A DNA stretch of 53,812 nt from Acidobacteriota bacterium (GCA_018970175.1 JAGWWV010000011.1:1-53812); one strand, 5' to 3'. Counted from the first letter of the stretch, positions 15,170-24,512 are shown. The notes: generated by a model not told the origin, from the sequence alone. A program made the numbers and translations.

Positions 15170-15919
15170 ATGTCCGGCCATTCCAAATGGGCGACCATCA
15201 AGCACAAGAAGGCAGCAGTCGACAAGGCGCGCGGAAAGCTGTTTGCGAAGTTGGCGCGACAGATCGAAGTCGCCGCACGGGAAGGTGGTGGGGATCCCGA
15301 CTCGAATGCTTCGCTGCGAACGATGATCCTGAAGGCCAAGGCGGGCCAGATGACGAACGATGCCATCGAGCGCGCGATCAAACGCGGCACGGGCGAACAG
15401 ACGGGCGCCGCATACGAATCAATCACGTACGAGGGCTATGCGCCGGGGGGAGTGGCGTTGCTCGTCGACGTACTGACCGACAACCGGAACCGCACGAGCG
15501 GTGACGTGCGGGCAATCTTCTCGAAGCACGGCGGCGCGATGGCTGAACCCGGCGCTGTCGGATGGCAGTTTTCCCGTCGTGGGGTGATCATGATCGACGG
15601 TCGCGCGGGCGAGGACGATGTCATGGCGGCTGCCATCGAGGCCGGCGCCGACGACGTCGTGCGCGACGGCGGCGAATGGAGGGTCACAACCGAACCGTCA
15701 GCCGTCTTCGATGTGAAGGCCGCCGTCGAATCGGCCGGGCTGGTCGTCCTGTCGGCCGAAAGCACCATGGTGTCGTCCAATCTGGTTCCGGTCGACGACG
15801 TCGAAGATGCGCGTAAGGTGTTGCGCATCATGGACGCGCTGGAGGACAATGACGACGTGCAAGACGTGTACTCGAATTTCGACATGTCCGAGGAAACCAT
15901 GACGGCGGCGTCGGTATGA
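15170..15919 (+). CDS. yebC: YebC/TACO1-family protein
   Basis: A cytosolic three-domain protein of 249 residues. The N-terminal [30 protein letters not shown] and [10 protein letters not shown] segments are diagnostic, followed by [13 protein letters not shown] and a C-terminal region with [19 protein letters not shown]. Members were long listed as transcription regulators; more recent work assigns the bacterial and mitochondrial forms to translation, at ribosomes stalled on proline runs. It follows pdxT and overlaps the bcp start (ATGA). In many bacteria yebC sits before ruvC, as here with one gene between. Confidence 0.95.
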   Translation: MSGHSKWATIKHKKAAVDKARGKLFAKLARQIEVAAREGGGDPDSNASLRTMILKAKAGQMTNDAIERAIKRGTGEQTGAAYESITYEGYAPGGVALLVDVLTDNRNRTSGDVRAIFSKHGGAMAEPGAVGWQFSRRGVIMIDGRAGEDDVMAAAIEAGADDVVRDGGEWRVTTEPSAVFDVKAAVESAGLVVLSAESTMVSSNLVPVDDVEDARKVLRIMDALEDNDDVQDVYSNFDMSEETMTAASV

Positions 15920-16368
15920 GCGTCGGTGTCGGCGACAAAGCGCCCGACTTCACCCTGCCGGGCACCGGAGGCACGTCGTATTCGTTGTCGCAGTACGCGG
16001 GGCGTACTGTCGTGCTGGTTTTCTATCCCGGCGACGACACCCCCGTTTGCACGAAGCAGCTCAACTGCTACAACAACGAACTTGCCCAGTTCACCGACAT
16101 CGGAGCTCAGGTGCTCGCGGTTTCGGCCCAAGACATGGCAAGTCACGAGAAGTTCGCGGCCAAACACGGCTTCCAATTCCCCTTGCTGTCCGACACCGAC
16201 AAGGCCGTGGCGGGGCTCTACGGGACGCTCGGGCCACTCGGGTTCCCGCGTCGCAGCGTCTTCGTCATCGATTCGCAGGGAGTCATTCGCTACGCCCACC
16301 GGGCCATCGCAGGCCTGACCTTCCGCCCGGTGGACGAACTCGTACGGGCCATTCAGTCCGCGGCCTGA
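15916..16368 (+). CDS. bcp: Thioredoxin-dependent peroxiredoxin, BCP/PrxQ type
   Basis: A thiol peroxidase of 150 residues that reduces hydrogen peroxide and organic peroxides using thioredoxin. The peroxidatic Cys45 lies in [14 protein letters not shown]. The next cysteine is Cys51, giving five residues between them, while most BCP proteins have four (C-x4-C). Cys51 could still be the resolving cysteine, or the enzyme may be of the one-Cys kind. DFTLPGTGG and the C-terminal [19 protein letters not shown] are typical. It overlaps yebC by 4 bases (ATGA) and is therefore translationally coupled to it. Confidence 0.92.
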   Translation: MSVGVGDKAPDFTLPGTGGTSYSLSQYAGRTVVLVFYPGDDTPVCTKQLNCYNNELAQFTDIGAQVLAVSAQDMASHEKFAAKHGFQFPLLSDTDKAVAGLYGTLGPLGFPRRSVFVIDSQGVIRYAHRAIAGLTFRPVDELVRAIQSAA

Positions 16369-16394
16369 TCCACGCGCCGCGGCCGGTGGCGGGC

Positions 16395-16400
16395 TAGGGT
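16395..16400 (+). promoter_or_regulatory. -10 box of ruvC
   Basis: TAGGGT ends 7 bases before ATG 16408. Confidence 0.55.
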
Positions 16401-16407
16401 AGAACGT

Positions 16408-16971
16408 ATGTTCGCCCCGTCGGACCCACGCTATGCCGGCGCGCCATCCGGCACGGGACAATGTGTTCTCGGCATCGACCCGGGTCTCACCAGGTGTGGG
16501 TATGCCGTCCTGATCCCGGGTACCTCCGGGTCTGCCCAGGTGCGGGCACTCGGGGTTCTGCGGACCGACCGGGATGACGACACTCCGAAGCGACTTGCCG
16601 ATCTCGCCGTCGACATCGAGGCCCTGCTCGACGAGTTCGCCCCCACTGCGGTGGCTGTCGAGCGTGTGTTCTTCCAGAACAACGTCCGGACCGCGATCGG
16701 TGTCGCGCAGGCGAGCGGTGTCGTGCTCGCCGCTGCGGCGCGTCGCGGTTGCATCGTCGCCGAGTACACGCCGAGCCAAGTGAAAGACACCGTTGCGGGC
16801 TGGGGGGCGGCCGACAAGGGTCAAGTCCAACGAATGGTTCAGATGCGTCTCGGCCTTGCCGACGTACCAAAACCGCCCGACGCAGCCGATGCGGCAGCCA
16901 TTGCGCTGTGTCACCTCGCCATGTCACCGGGGCTCTTGGCCGCGGCATCCGGATCGGCGGGTCGGCGATGA
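16408..16971 (+). CDS. ruvC: Holliday junction resolvase RuvC
   Basis: An RNase H-fold endonuclease (187 aa) that cuts Holliday junctions in the RuvABC complex. All four acidic catalytic residues are visible: Asp24 (LGIDPGLT), Glu85 (VERVFF), Asp158 and Asp161 (PPDAADAAAIAL). There is an N-terminal extension of about 18 residues before the first strand compared with E. coli. ATG 16408 is kept because the TAGGGT box precedes it at the normal distance. The stop overlaps ruvA (ATGA), and ruvC-ruvA-ruvB form one overlapping operon. Confidence 0.97.
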   Translation: MFAPSDPRYAGAPSGTGQCVLGIDPGLTRCGYAVLIPGTSGSAQVRALGVLRTDRDDDTPKRLADLAVDIEALLDEFAPTAVAVERVFFQNNVRTAIGVAQASGVVLAAAARRGCIVAEYTPSQVKDTVAGWGAADKGQVQRMVQMRLGLADVPKPPDAADAAAIALCHLAMSPGLLAAASGSAGRR

Positions 16972-17582
16972 TTGGATCACTTCGCGGAACGGTTCTCGAA
17001 CGCATCACACCGTCCACCGTTCTCGTCGAAGTTGCCGGAGTCGGCTACCTCGTCACCGTCACGCCACGGGTGTTCGCGGAACTCGAGCCGACGACAACGT
17101 GTTTCCTCTACGTGCACCACCACATTCGCGAAGATGCCCAGACGCTCTACGGCTTCACCGGTCGCGACGAACGCGAATGCTTCAACATTCTTCTCGGAGC
17201 ACACGGAATCGGACCCGCGATGGCGCTGGCCATTCTCGGTACGCACTCGCCCCGAGGTTTGCACCACATCATCATCACGTCCGATCTCGGAGCGCTCACG
17301 ATGGTTCCCGGCGTCGGCAAGAAAACCGCCGAACGACTTCTCGTCGAGCTACGCGGCAAGTTCGACGCGTTCGATGTCGCACCGTCCAACGGGCCCTCGG
17401 GCAGGGGCGATGTCGTCGGTCGGTCGTCGCCGGTCGCAGATCTGCGCGAGGCACTGCTGGGCCTCGGCTACGGCAACGACGAGATCCGCGACGTGATGTC
17501 GGAGTTGACACCGGCCGACGGTGCCGCGCTCGACCAGATGTTGCGTGATGCGTTGGCCATTCTGGGGGCACGCCGTGCGTGA
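16968..17582 (+). CDS. ruvA: Holliday junction DNA helicase subunit RuvA
   Basis: The DNA-binding subunit (204 aa) that holds the four-way junction and loads RuvB. The N-terminal OB fold begins [10 protein letters not shown], with GVGYLVTV and [16 protein letters not shown]. Two helix-hairpin-helix motifs follow ([14 protein letters not shown] and [17 protein letters not shown]). The C-terminal domain III with [14 protein letters not shown], which contacts RuvB, is present after a Gly/Ser-rich linker. It overlaps ruvC by 4 bases and ruvB by 8. Confidence 0.97.
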   Translation: MIGSLRGTVLERITPSTVLVEVAGVGYLVTVTPRVFAELEPTTTCFLYVHHHIREDAQTLYGFTGRDERECFNILLGAHGIGPAMALAILGTHSPRGLHHIIITSDLGALTMVPGVGKKTAERLLVELRGKFDAFDVAPSNGPSGRGDVVGRSSPVADLREALLGLGYGNDEIRDVMSELTPADGAALDQMLRDALAILGARRA

Positions 17583-18600
17583 CGAGTTCATCGACAAGAA
17601 CCCCACCGGCGAGGCGCTCGTTTCGGCAGAGCTCGTTGCGGGGGAGTCCGACGAACAAGGCCTGCGTCCGCGACTCCTCGACGACTTCATTGGCCAGCGT
17701 GAGCTGAAAGAGCATCTCGGCATCGTTCTCACGGCGGCGCGTCAGCGCGGTCAGGCCACCGATCACGTGCTCCTTGCCGGCCCGCCGGGGCTGGGCAAAA
17801 CGACGATGGCCGGCATCATCGCCCAGGAGATGGGCGTTCAGTTGCACGTGACGTCCGGTCCGGCTCTCGAACGTGCAGGCGACCTGGCGGCCATTCTCAC
17901 CAAACTCGGCGAACGCGACGTCCTCTTCATCGACGAGATCCACCGACTGTCACGACCCGTCGAAGAGATCCTCTACCCGGCCATGGAGGATTTCCAGATC
18001 GACATCGTCGTCGGCAAAGGACCCGCTGCTTCCTCGATTCGACTCTCGCTGCCGCAGTTCACGCTCGTTGGTGCAACCACGCGCACGGGAATGATCACCG
18101 GACCGCTTCGTGATCGGTTCGGTCTCGTCAGTCGTCTCGACTTCTACGACGAAGACGAACTGTGCGCAATCGTCGTGCGAGCCGCTGCGATTCTCGGCAT
18201 CCCTGCCGACCAAGCCGGCGCGGTTCAGATCGCGCGTCGCAGCCGTGGAACGCCACGCATCGCGAACAGACTGCTGCGTCGTGTGCGCGACTTCGCCGAG
18301 GTTCACGGCAAGGGTGTCGTCGACGAGTCGACCGCCATCGAGGCACTGGCCGTGTTCGGTGTCGACGAACGTGGTCTCGACAAGGTCGATCGCGCGGTGC
18401 TCTCCGCGCTGTGCCGCCAATTCGGGGGTGGTCCCGTTGGTCTCACGACGCTTGCGATCGCGGTCAGCGAGCAACCCGAAACGGTCGAGGACGTGTATGA
18501 GCCGTTCCTCATTCAGCAGGGATTCATCTCGCGCACTCCTCGCGGACGTATCGCGCTTCCCGCCGCCTACGAGCACCTCGGAATGCCTCCCGTAGCCTGA
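17575..18600 (+). CDS. ruvB: Holliday junction branch-migration ATPase RuvB
   Basis: An AAA+ motor (341 aa) that drives branch migration. Walker A GPPGLGKT is at 69-76, Walker B reads [10 protein letters not shown], and sensor-1 region [19 protein letters not shown] is present. The C-terminal winged helix contains [15 protein letters not shown]. The start is GTG 17575 inside the end of ruvA, which gives the usual short N-terminus before [11 protein letters not shown]; earlier in-frame codons belong to ruvA. Its TGA shares a base with the queA promoter hexamer. Confidence 0.97.
   Translation: MRDEFIDKNPTGEALVSAELVAGESDEQGLRPRLLDDFIGQRELKEHLGIVLTAARQRGQATDHVLLAGPPGLGKTTMAGIIAQEMGVQLHVTSGPALERAGDLAAILTKLGERDVLFIDEIHRLSRPVEEILYPAMEDFQIDIVVGKGPAASSIRLSLPQFTLVGATTRTGMITGPLRDRFGLVSRLDFYDEDELCAIVVRAAAILGIPADQAGAVQIARRSRGTPRIANRLLRRVRDFAEVHGKGVVDESTAIEALAVFGVDERGLDKVDRAVLSALCRQFGGGPVGLTTLAIAVSEQPETVEDVYEPFLIQQGFISRTPRGRIALPAAYEHLGMPPVA
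18593..18598 (+). promoter_or_regulatory. -10 box of queA, overlapping the ruvB stop codon
   Basis: TAGCCT; its last T is the first base of the ruvB TGA. It ends 6 bases before GTG 18605. Confidence 0.5.
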
Positions 18601-18604
18601 CGGG

Positions 18605-19621
18605 GTGCAACTCTCCGATATCGACTATCACCTGCCGGAAGAGTTGATCGCCCAACATCCGGTCGAGCCACGCGACTCGGCGCGCTTGTTGGTTGCACTC
18701 GACGGAATCGAACATCGCCGAGTGTCCGATCTCGTCGACCATGTGGGTGAGGGCGACCTGTTGGTGGTCAACGAGACGAGGGTGCTGCCGGCCCGCCTCG
18801 ATCTGCGCCGCGTGTCGGGTGGTCGTGTCGAGGTGCTGTTGCTCGAGGCGTGTGACGAGGTCGACGAACGTTGGGAGGCTCTCGTGCGTCCCGGCCGAAA
18901 GATGCGCGCCGGCGAGGTGCTGGTGACCGACGACGGCCGCCCATTCGCCGAGGTCGAAGGCCGCGCCGCAGCAGGGGACACCTTCGTGGTGCGAATCGTC
19001 GAGGGCGAATCCGCTGTCGATCGACGTGCGGCAATCGGGGCGGTCGGCAGCGTGCCCTTGCCGCCCTACATCACGGCCCCGCTCGGCAACCGTGAGCGGT
19101 ACCAAACCGTTTACTCGAAACGTGAAGCATCGGCAGCGGCGCCGACGGCCGGCCTTCACTTCACGCCCGAATTGATGACGGCCATCGAGAACCGCGGGGC
19201 GCGTTTCGCCCCGGTCGAGTTGGTCGTTGGTCTCGACACCTTCAAACCCGTCGAGGAAGAGAACCCGCTCAACCACCGCATCCACACCGAGCGCTACAGC
19301 GTGCCCGAGTCGACGTGGGCCGCCGTGGGGGAGGCACGTCGGGTCGTTGCCGTCGGCACGACGTCGTGTCGCGCGCTCGAATCCGTCGCGGCAACCGGCC
19401 GGCTCGAGGGGCGCACCGACCTCTTCATCACGCCGGGTTTCCAGTGGCGGGTCGTTGACGTGATGATGACGAACTTTCACATGCCACGGACGACGCTGCT
19501 TCTCATGATCTCCTCTTTCGTCGGTGATTCGTGGCGTGACATCTACGCTGAGGCAGTGCGCGAGAAGTACCGGTTCCTCTCGTTCGGCGACGCCATGCTC
19601 CTCGCGCGGCGCGGGCGGTAG
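18605..19621 (+). CDS. queA: tRNA preQ1(34) S-adenosylmethionine ribosyltransferase-isomerase
   Basis: A 338-residue enzyme that moves the ribosyl part of SAM onto preQ1 in tRNA to give epoxyqueuosine, the step after Tgt. Landmarks are FDYHLPEELIAQHP-like DYHLPEELIAQHPVEPRDSARLL, VNETRVLPARL, LPPYI, the AAPTAGLHFTPEL block and HTERYSVPE. C-terminal NFHMPRTTLLLMISSFVG is also diagnostic. GTG 18605 follows the ruvB stop by 4 bases. With tgt it makes a queuosine pair; no other que gene lies in the window, so preQ1 must be made elsewhere or imported. Confidence 0.96.
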   Translation: MQLSDIDYHLPEELIAQHPVEPRDSARLLVALDGIEHRRVSDLVDHVGEGDLLVVNETRVLPARLDLRRVSGGRVEVLLLEACDEVDERWEALVRPGRKMRAGEVLVTDDGRPFAEVEGRAAAGDTFVVRIVEGESAVDRRAAIGAVGSVPLPPYITAPLGNRERYQTVYSKREASAAAPTAGLHFTPELMTAIENRGARFAPVELVVGLDTFKPVEEENPLNHRIHTERYSVPESTWAAVGEARRVVAVGTTSCRALESVAATGRLEGRTDLFITPGFQWRVVDVMMTNFHMPRTTLLLMISSFVGDSWRDIYAEAVREKYRFLSFGDAMLLARRGR

Positions 19622-19626
19622 GTGCG

Positions 19627-20724
19627 GTGTTCCCGGTCGAATTCACCATCGAGGCATCGAGTGGGCGTGCCCGCGCGGGTCGCGCATCGACGGCGCGTGG
19701 CGAATACCAAACTCCGTGCTTCATGCCGGTCGGAACACGCGGTGCAATTCGCTACCTCAGCGCCGACGACTACGAGTCGGTCGGTGCGCGGATCGTCCTG
19801 GGTAACACGTACCACCTGATGCTGCGGCCCGGTGCCGAACTAATTGCCGACATGGGTGGTCTTGGCGCGTTTGCGGGTTGGGACGGACTCACGCTCACCG
19901 ACTCGGGCGGTTTCCAGGTGTTTTCGCTCGGGCCGAAAATCGACGACGATGGCGTGACTTTCAAGTCGACCTACGACGGTGAGATGGTGCGGTTCACTCC
20001 CGAGCGCGCCGTCGACGTGCAGCAGTTGCTCGGCGCCGACATCCAGATGGTGCTCGACGTGTGCCCGGCACTTCCGTCGCCGCCCGATGTCATCGACCTC
20101 GCGTTGCGGCGAACGGGAGAATGGGCGCAGCGCGCGCGCGAGCATCACTCGCGGGTTGATCAATCGCTGTTCGGAATCGTCCAAGGTGGAATCTCGCCCG
20201 AGCTGCGTGAAATGAGCGCACTCCACACGGCGGGTCTCAACTTCGATGGTTACGGCATCGGCGGGTTGTCGGTGGGCGAAACGCGCGAAGAGATGATTCC
20301 CGCTCTGGCTGCGGCGACGGCGCACCTTCCCGAGAATCGCCCGCGCTATCTCATGGGGGTGGGCGACCCGGCCTCTCTCGTCGAGGCGGTTGCACTCGGA
20401 GTCGATCAGTTCGACTGTGTCCTCCAGACCCGCCTCGGTCGCCACGGCACCGCGCTCACCTCCGAGGGCAAGGTTCACATGAAGAACCTTCGCCACGCGA
20501 GGGACGAGTCACCCCTCGACGCCTCGTGTGTGTGCGCCGTCTGTCGGCGCCACAGCAGGGCGTACATCCGGCACCTGTTTCAGACCGGAGAGCCGACGGC
20601 CGCACGTCTCGTGTCGTACCACAACGTGGCATGGACGATTGCGTTGATGGCAGAAATGCGCACGGCGATCTTCGACGGCACGTTTCCGGCGTTGAGGGAC
20701 CGCGTGCTGGGGGTCTGGGGGTAG
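19627..20724 (+). CDS. tgt: tRNA-guanine transglycosylase (bacterial Tgt)
   Basis: A TIM-barrel enzyme (365 aa) that swaps guanine-34 of GUN anticodons for preQ1. The active-site strand LTDSGGFQVFSL holds the base-binding Asp; the nucleophilic Asp lies in GVDQFDCVLQTRLGR. The zinc site is CVCAVCRRHSRAYIRHLF with a later His in SYHN. GGLSVGETREEM matches the bacterial type. GTG 19627 lies 5 bases after queA, and no -10 box or Shine-Dalgarno is evident, so it is probably co-transcribed with queA. Confidence 0.96.
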   Translation: MFPVEFTIEASSGRARAGRASTARGEYQTPCFMPVGTRGAIRYLSADDYESVGARIVLGNTYHLMLRPGAELIADMGGLGAFAGWDGLTLTDSGGFQVFSLGPKIDDDGVTFKSTYDGEMVRFTPERAVDVQQLLGADIQMVLDVCPALPSPPDVIDLALRRTGEWAQRAREHHSRVDQSLFGIVQGGISPELREMSALHTAGLNFDGYGIGGLSVGETREEMIPALAAATAHLPENRPRYLMGVGDPASLVEAVALGVDQFDCVLQTRLGRHGTALTSEGKVHMKNLRHARDESPLDASCVCAVCRRHSRAYIRHLFQTGEPTAARLVSYHNVAWTIALMAEMRTAIFDGTFPALRDRVLGVWG

Positions 20725-20731
20725 CACTGGC

Positions 20732-20737
20732 TACGCT
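20732..20737 (+). promoter_or_regulatory. -10 box of yajC
   Basis: TACGCT ends 6 bases before ATG 20744 and overlaps nothing else. It favours that ATG over the in-frame TTG at 20738. Confidence 0.55.
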
Positions 20738-20743
20738 TTGCCC

Positions 20744-21124
20744 ATGTTCCCAAGCCCCCTCGGTCTCGTCGCAGCGGAAAAGTCCTCGTCCAGCGGCGGC
20801 GCGGCGATTTTCCAGTTGTTCTTCTTCGGCCTCATCTTCGTGGCCATGTACTTCCTCCTCATTCGGCCGCAGCGTCGGCGTAGCCGTGAGGCGCAAGAGC
20901 TCACTCGCGCCCTTGCCGAGGGTGACGAGGTCCAGACGGCCTCTGGGATCGTCGGGTTCATCACGGGCTTCGACAAGGAAGACCAGGCCGGTGACGTCGC
21001 CTGGATCGAGATCGCGGAAAACGTCGAGATTCGGGTGATGCGCAGCGCAATCTCACGGCGGGTGAACGCATCGAACGCAGCCGCCTCCGACGCTGCGGCA
21101 AGCGAAAAAGACGACAAGAAGTAA
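20744..21124 (+). CDS. yajC: Preprotein translocase subunit YajC
   Basis: A small Sec accessory protein of 126 residues with one N-terminal membrane helix (about 21-40, ending in FVAMYFLLIRPQRRR, the family signature) and a cytosolic part with the conserved GDEVQTASGIVGFI and a weak MRSAI end. It joins SecD and SecF in the SecDF-YajC complex that assists protein export with the proton-motive force. The C-terminal tail is rich in Ala/Ser/Asp. It is followed 9 bases later by secD. Confidence 0.94.
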   Translation: MFPSPLGLVAAEKSSSSGGAAIFQLFFFGLIFVAMYFLLIRPQRRRSREAQELTRALAEGDEVQTASGIVGFITGFDKEDQAGDVAWIEIAENVEIRVMRSAISRRVNASNAAASDAAASEKDDKK

Positions 21125-21133
21125 CCGGTATCC

Positions 21134-22837
21134 GTGCGTCGTCGCCTTGTTTTTTCTCTCGTCGGGATCATTCTCGTCGCGGTTGGGACCCTCACTGCCA
21201 ACCTCATTGCCGGTAACCGACCGTCCCTTGGTCTCGACCTGCAGGGCGGTGCGTCGGTCACGCTCGAGCCCCAGGGTGACTACGACCCCGAGGCGTTGTC
21301 GGTCGCCGTCGAGATCATTCGCCAGCGTGTCGACTCGATCGGGGTCGCCGAGCCCGAAATCATCCGCCAAGGCGACACGGTTGTCGTCAACCTGCCGGGC
21401 GTGAAGGACCAGAAGCGCGCGCTCGAAATCGTCGGCCGCACGGGTGAAGTGTTGATGCGTCCGGTGTTGCAGTCCGGTGTGCCGAACGACAACCCGTCAT
21501 CGACCACCGTGCCGGGAGGCGGTTCGACAACGATCCCCGGCGCCACTTCTACAACCGCCGTCGCCGCGACGTCGACCACCGGGGTTGCAACCACCGTTCC
21601 GGCGCCCGGCAGCGGGTTGCGGTTCGCGAGTGCCGCAACATCCACTTCGCTCGTCGAAGCGACCACTACGTCGCTCATCGAGGCAACATCCACCTCGGCG
21701 GTCGAAAGCCCGTCGCCGACGGTTGCCGGTGCTGCGGTCGATGTCACCTCCACCACGACGGCCGACATTCTGCTCGCAACCGGCGACACCACCACGACGA
21801 CGGTCGCGCCGGCGACACCCGACATCTCGCTCACCAACGAACCCGACAAGATCGCGTTCCTGAACGGGCGAGACGGCTTCGTCTATTACGCCGGTCCCGC
21901 AGGTGCCGACGGCCAGGTGTTCAAGAACGACGCCGCGGCAGAAATCAGCGCGGGTGGATGGGTTGTCAACGTCGGTCTCAAGGATGGATCCGAAGGCGAG
22001 GGACGCTGGAACGCCCTTGCGAACGAATGTTTCAGCAAGTCGCAAACCTGTCCAACCGGTCAAATTGCCATCGTGCTCGACGGCGAGGTCATTTCTGCGC
22101 CGGTGGTGCAGACGAACAACTTCTCGGGAAGCGTCCAGATCTCGGGCAACTTCTCCGAGAGCGAGGCGCGTGACCTCGCAAAGATTCTCGAGTTCGGTGC
22201 AGTGCCCGTCCGCTTCAGCGCGCCGACCGCCCAAACGGTGTCCGCGACTCTCGGTCAGGACTCACTCGATGCCGCACTGGTGTCGGGCCTGGTCGGCGTC
22301 GCGCTGGTGCTCTTGTTCCTGGTCTTCTACTACCGCCGTCTCGCCTTCGTGGTGCTGGGCGGTCTTGCGGTGTCGGCGATGTTGCAGTGGAGCACCATCT
22401 CCTGGCTGTCGGCGCGCAACGGTCTTGCCTTGTCGTTGTCGGGAGTCACCGGCATCATCGTGTCGATCGGCGTCACGGTCGACTCCTACGTTGTCTTTTT
22501 CGAAAAACTGAAGGACGACGTGCTCGCGGGTCGTACCCTGCGGAACTCGGCAACGCGCAGCTTCCAGTCTGCCTGGCGCACGATTCTCGCGGCCGACACG
22601 GTGTCGCTACTCGGCGCAGTTGTGCTGTGGTTCCTCACGGTCGGCTCCGTTCGAGGCTTCGCCTTCTTCCTTGGCCTGTCGACTCTCTGCGACATGATCG
22701 TCGCATACTTCTTCACGCGACCGACGGTCATCTTGTTGGCACGGTCGAAGTTCATGAACAAGGGCAAGATGTTCGGAGTCAGTGCGCGTCGGGTGCTCGA
22801 TGGTGAGACCTCGCCCGCAGGAGGTGCGCAGGCATGA
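21134..22837 (+). CDS. secD: Protein translocase subunit SecD with a Thr/Ser-rich insertion
   Basis: An RND-like membrane protein (567 aa) that helps pull exported proteins through SecYEG. There is one N-terminal helix (about 6-26), a large outer domain and five C-terminal helices. LGLDLQGGASVTLE and GEVISAPVV are conserved. Residues of about 118-235 are an unusual low-complexity stretch of Thr, Ser, Ala and Val that splits the first periplasmic domain between MRPVLQSGVP and KIAFLNGRDGFVYY. The reading frame stays open through it and conserved SecD sequence resumes afterwards. GTG 21134 is the start. It overlaps secF by 4 bases. Confidence 0.95.
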   Translation: MRRRLVFSLVGIILVAVGTLTANLIAGNRPSLGLDLQGGASVTLEPQGDYDPEALSVAVEIIRQRVDSIGVAEPEIIRQGDTVVVNLPGVKDQKRALEIVGRTGEVLMRPVLQSGVPNDNPSSTTVPGGGSTTIPGATSTTAVAATSTTGVATTVPAPGSGLRFASAATSTSLVEATTTSLIEATSTSAVESPSPTVAGAAVDVTSTTTADILLATGDTTTTTVAPATPDISLTNEPDKIAFLNGRDGFVYYAGPAGADGQVFKNDAAAEISAGGWVVNVGLKDGSEGEGRWNALANECFSKSQTCPTGQIAIVLDGEVISAPVVQTNNFSGSVQISGNFSESEARDLAKILEFGAVPVRFSAPTAQTVSATLGQDSLDAALVSGLVGVALVLLFLVFYYRRLAFVVLGGLAVSAMLQWSTISWLSARNGLALSLSGVTGIIVSIGVTVDSYVVFFEKLKDDVLAGRTLRNSATRSFQSAWRTILAADTVSLLGAVVLWFLTVGSVRGFAFFLGLSTLCDMIVAYFFTRPTVILLARSKFMNKGKMFGVSARRVLDGETSPAGGAQA

Positions 22838-23976
22838 GCGGACGTTGGCGTCGTCTTTACAACGGTGAAACCACGGTCGACTTCTCCGGTCGACGTTGGT
22901 GGGGCTTCGGGGTGTCAATCGCGCTTCTCGTCATCACCGTCGTTTCCCTTCTCTTTCAGGGGCTCAACCTCGGTATCGACTTCAAGGGCGGTGTGGCCTG
23001 GGAGGCTCCGGCAACCAAGGAACTCACCATCGACTCGGCGCGCGAGGTGCTCGAGTCGAACGGAGTCGAGACTGCGAACGCGAAAATCCAGACGCTCGGC
23101 AGCGGCGATGGTGAACGTATCCGCATCCAAGTCGGAGAACAGACCCCTGAAGTGCGCGATGCCGTGCAGGGCGATCTCGCCGCAAAATCGGGTGTCGACT
23201 CGCTCGAGGTGAGCGTGTCGAACGTCAGCTCGTCCTGGGGGCGAAGCATCACCGAGAAGGCCATTCGGGCGCTTCTCGTGTTCTTCCTTCTGGTCTCGCT
23301 CTACATCGCCTGGCGTTTCGAGTGGAAGATGGCAATTGCTGCAATTGCTGCAATGGTCCATGACGTAGCGATCTCAGTCGGCATCTACTCCCTCTTGGGA
23401 TTCGAGGTCACACCGGCGACCGTCATTGCATTCCTCACGATCCTCGGCTTTTCGCTCTACGACACCATCGTCGTGTTCGACAAGGTGAAGGACAACGCCG
23501 ACCGTTACGCCGCACAGCGGGTTTCCTATGCGGACATCACGAACGTTTCGATGAACCAGGTGTTGATGCGTTCGCTCAATACGTCGCTGGCCGCGGTGCT
23601 ACCGGTGCTGTCGCTCCTCGTGCTCGGAGCCGGCGTGTTCGGCGCGGTGGCACTGCAGGAGTTCGCTCTCGCGCTCTTCGTCGGTCTGCTCACCGGCGCC
23701 TATTCGTCGATCTTCATCGCGACGCCGTTGCTCACGATCATGAAAGAGCGCGAGCCGAAGTACCGTCCTCTCGTCGGCCAAATGTCGCTTGGCACCGACA
23801 TGTCGCGTCTGGCCACCACCGGGGCGCCGGTGTCGCGTCGTTCGGCCAGGGCCACGGTGCGAGACGACGATGGCGGAGTCGAGCGTCCCGAGCCGGAACT
23901 TGTCGGCTCCGCTGCCGAGCGTGCCGCAGCGGTGCTGACTCACCCGCCGCGACCCCGCAAGAAGCGGAAGCGGTAA
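22834..23976 (+). CDS. secF: Protein translocase subunit SecF
   Basis: The partner of SecD (380 aa). It has an N-terminal helix, the FKGGVAWE strand in the small outer domain, and five membrane helices including AWRFEWKMAIAAIAAMVHDV and LGFSLYDTIVVFDKVKDN, the most conserved SecF segment. STSLAAVLPVLSLL-like NTSLAAVLPVLSLLVLGAG follows. The C-terminal tail (about 300-380) is charged and ends in RPRKKRKR, probably cytosolic. It overlaps secD (ATGA) and ends 5 bases before apt, so the run yajC-secD-secF-apt is probably one operon, as in mycobacteria. Confidence 0.97.
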   Translation: MSGRWRRLYNGETTVDFSGRRWWGFGVSIALLVITVVSLLFQGLNLGIDFKGGVAWEAPATKELTIDSAREVLESNGVETANAKIQTLGSGDGERIRIQVGEQTPEVRDAVQGDLAAKSGVDSLEVSVSNVSSSWGRSITEKAIRALLVFFLLVSLYIAWRFEWKMAIAAIAAMVHDVAISVGIYSLLGFEVTPATVIAFLTILGFSLYDTIVVFDKVKDNADRYAAQRVSYADITNVSMNQVLMRSLNTSLAAVLPVLSLLVLGAGVFGAVALQEFALALFVGLLTGAYSSIFIATPLLTIMKEREPKYRPLVGQMSLGTDMSRLATTGAPVSRRSARATVRDDDGGVERPEPELVGSAAERAAAVLTHPPRPRKKRKR

Positions 23977-23981
23977 GGGCC

Positions 23982-24503
23982 ATGTCTCCGGCCGACCTTC
24001 AACGTCTCATCCGCGACATCCCCGACGTTCCCGCGCCGGGTGTCATGTTCCGCGACATCACGCCGCTTCTTGCCGACCCTGCCGGCTACGACGCGGCCGT
24101 GAATGCAATCGTCGGGCTGACACACGGCAAGCGAGTCGACAAGGTCATCGGTATCGAGGCGCGTGGCTTCATCATGGCTGCGCCCGTGGCGGTCCGTCTG
24201 AATGCCGGGTTCATCCCCGTCCGCAAGGCGGGCAAGCTTCCATGGGCGGTCGTGCGCGAGGAGTATTCGCTCGAGTACGGCACCGACCAACTCGAAATTC
24301 ATCGCGATGCACTGAAGCCGAGCGATTCCGTCGTCATTGTCGACGATGTACTGGCAACCGGTGGCACGGCAAAGGCCGCGATTCGACTGGTTGAGGGTCT
24401 CGGTGCGACGGTCGCGGGTCTCGTTTTCCTCCTCGAATTGCCCGCCCTTGGTGGTCGTCAGACTCTGTCCGGTCACTCCGTCTCATCGGTGATCACGTAC
24501 TAG
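23982..24503 (+). CDS. apt: Adenine phosphoribosyltransferase
   Basis: A salvage enzyme (173 aa) that makes AMP from adenine and PRPP. The PRPP loop is VVIVDDVLATGGTA. GVMFRDITPLL, GIEARGFI and the hood-loop PVRKAGKLP are diagnostic for Apt. It lies between secF and rel, the order in M. tuberculosis (Rv2586c-Rv2584c-Rv2583c), linking purine salvage with (p)ppGpp metabolism by position only. Confidence 0.96.
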   Translation: MSPADLQRLIRDIPDVPAPGVMFRDITPLLADPAGYDAAVNAIVGLTHGKRVDKVIGIEARGFIMAAPVAVRLNAGFIPVRKAGKLPWAVVREEYSLEYGTDQLEIHRDALKPSDSVVIVDDVLATGGTAKAAIRLVEGLGATVAGLVFLLELPALGGRQTLSGHSVSSVITY

Positions 24504-24512
24504 CGGGGAACA

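Noticed and set aside
21485-21840. Repeat-rich DNA in secD as a CRISPR-like or tandem-repeat array
   Set aside because: Units are irregular, the region codes in one frame and there are no spacers. It is a low-complexity protein segment.
23334-23354. GCAATTGCT tandem in secF
   Set aside because: Two to three copies encoding an Ala/Ile helix; a chance codon pattern.
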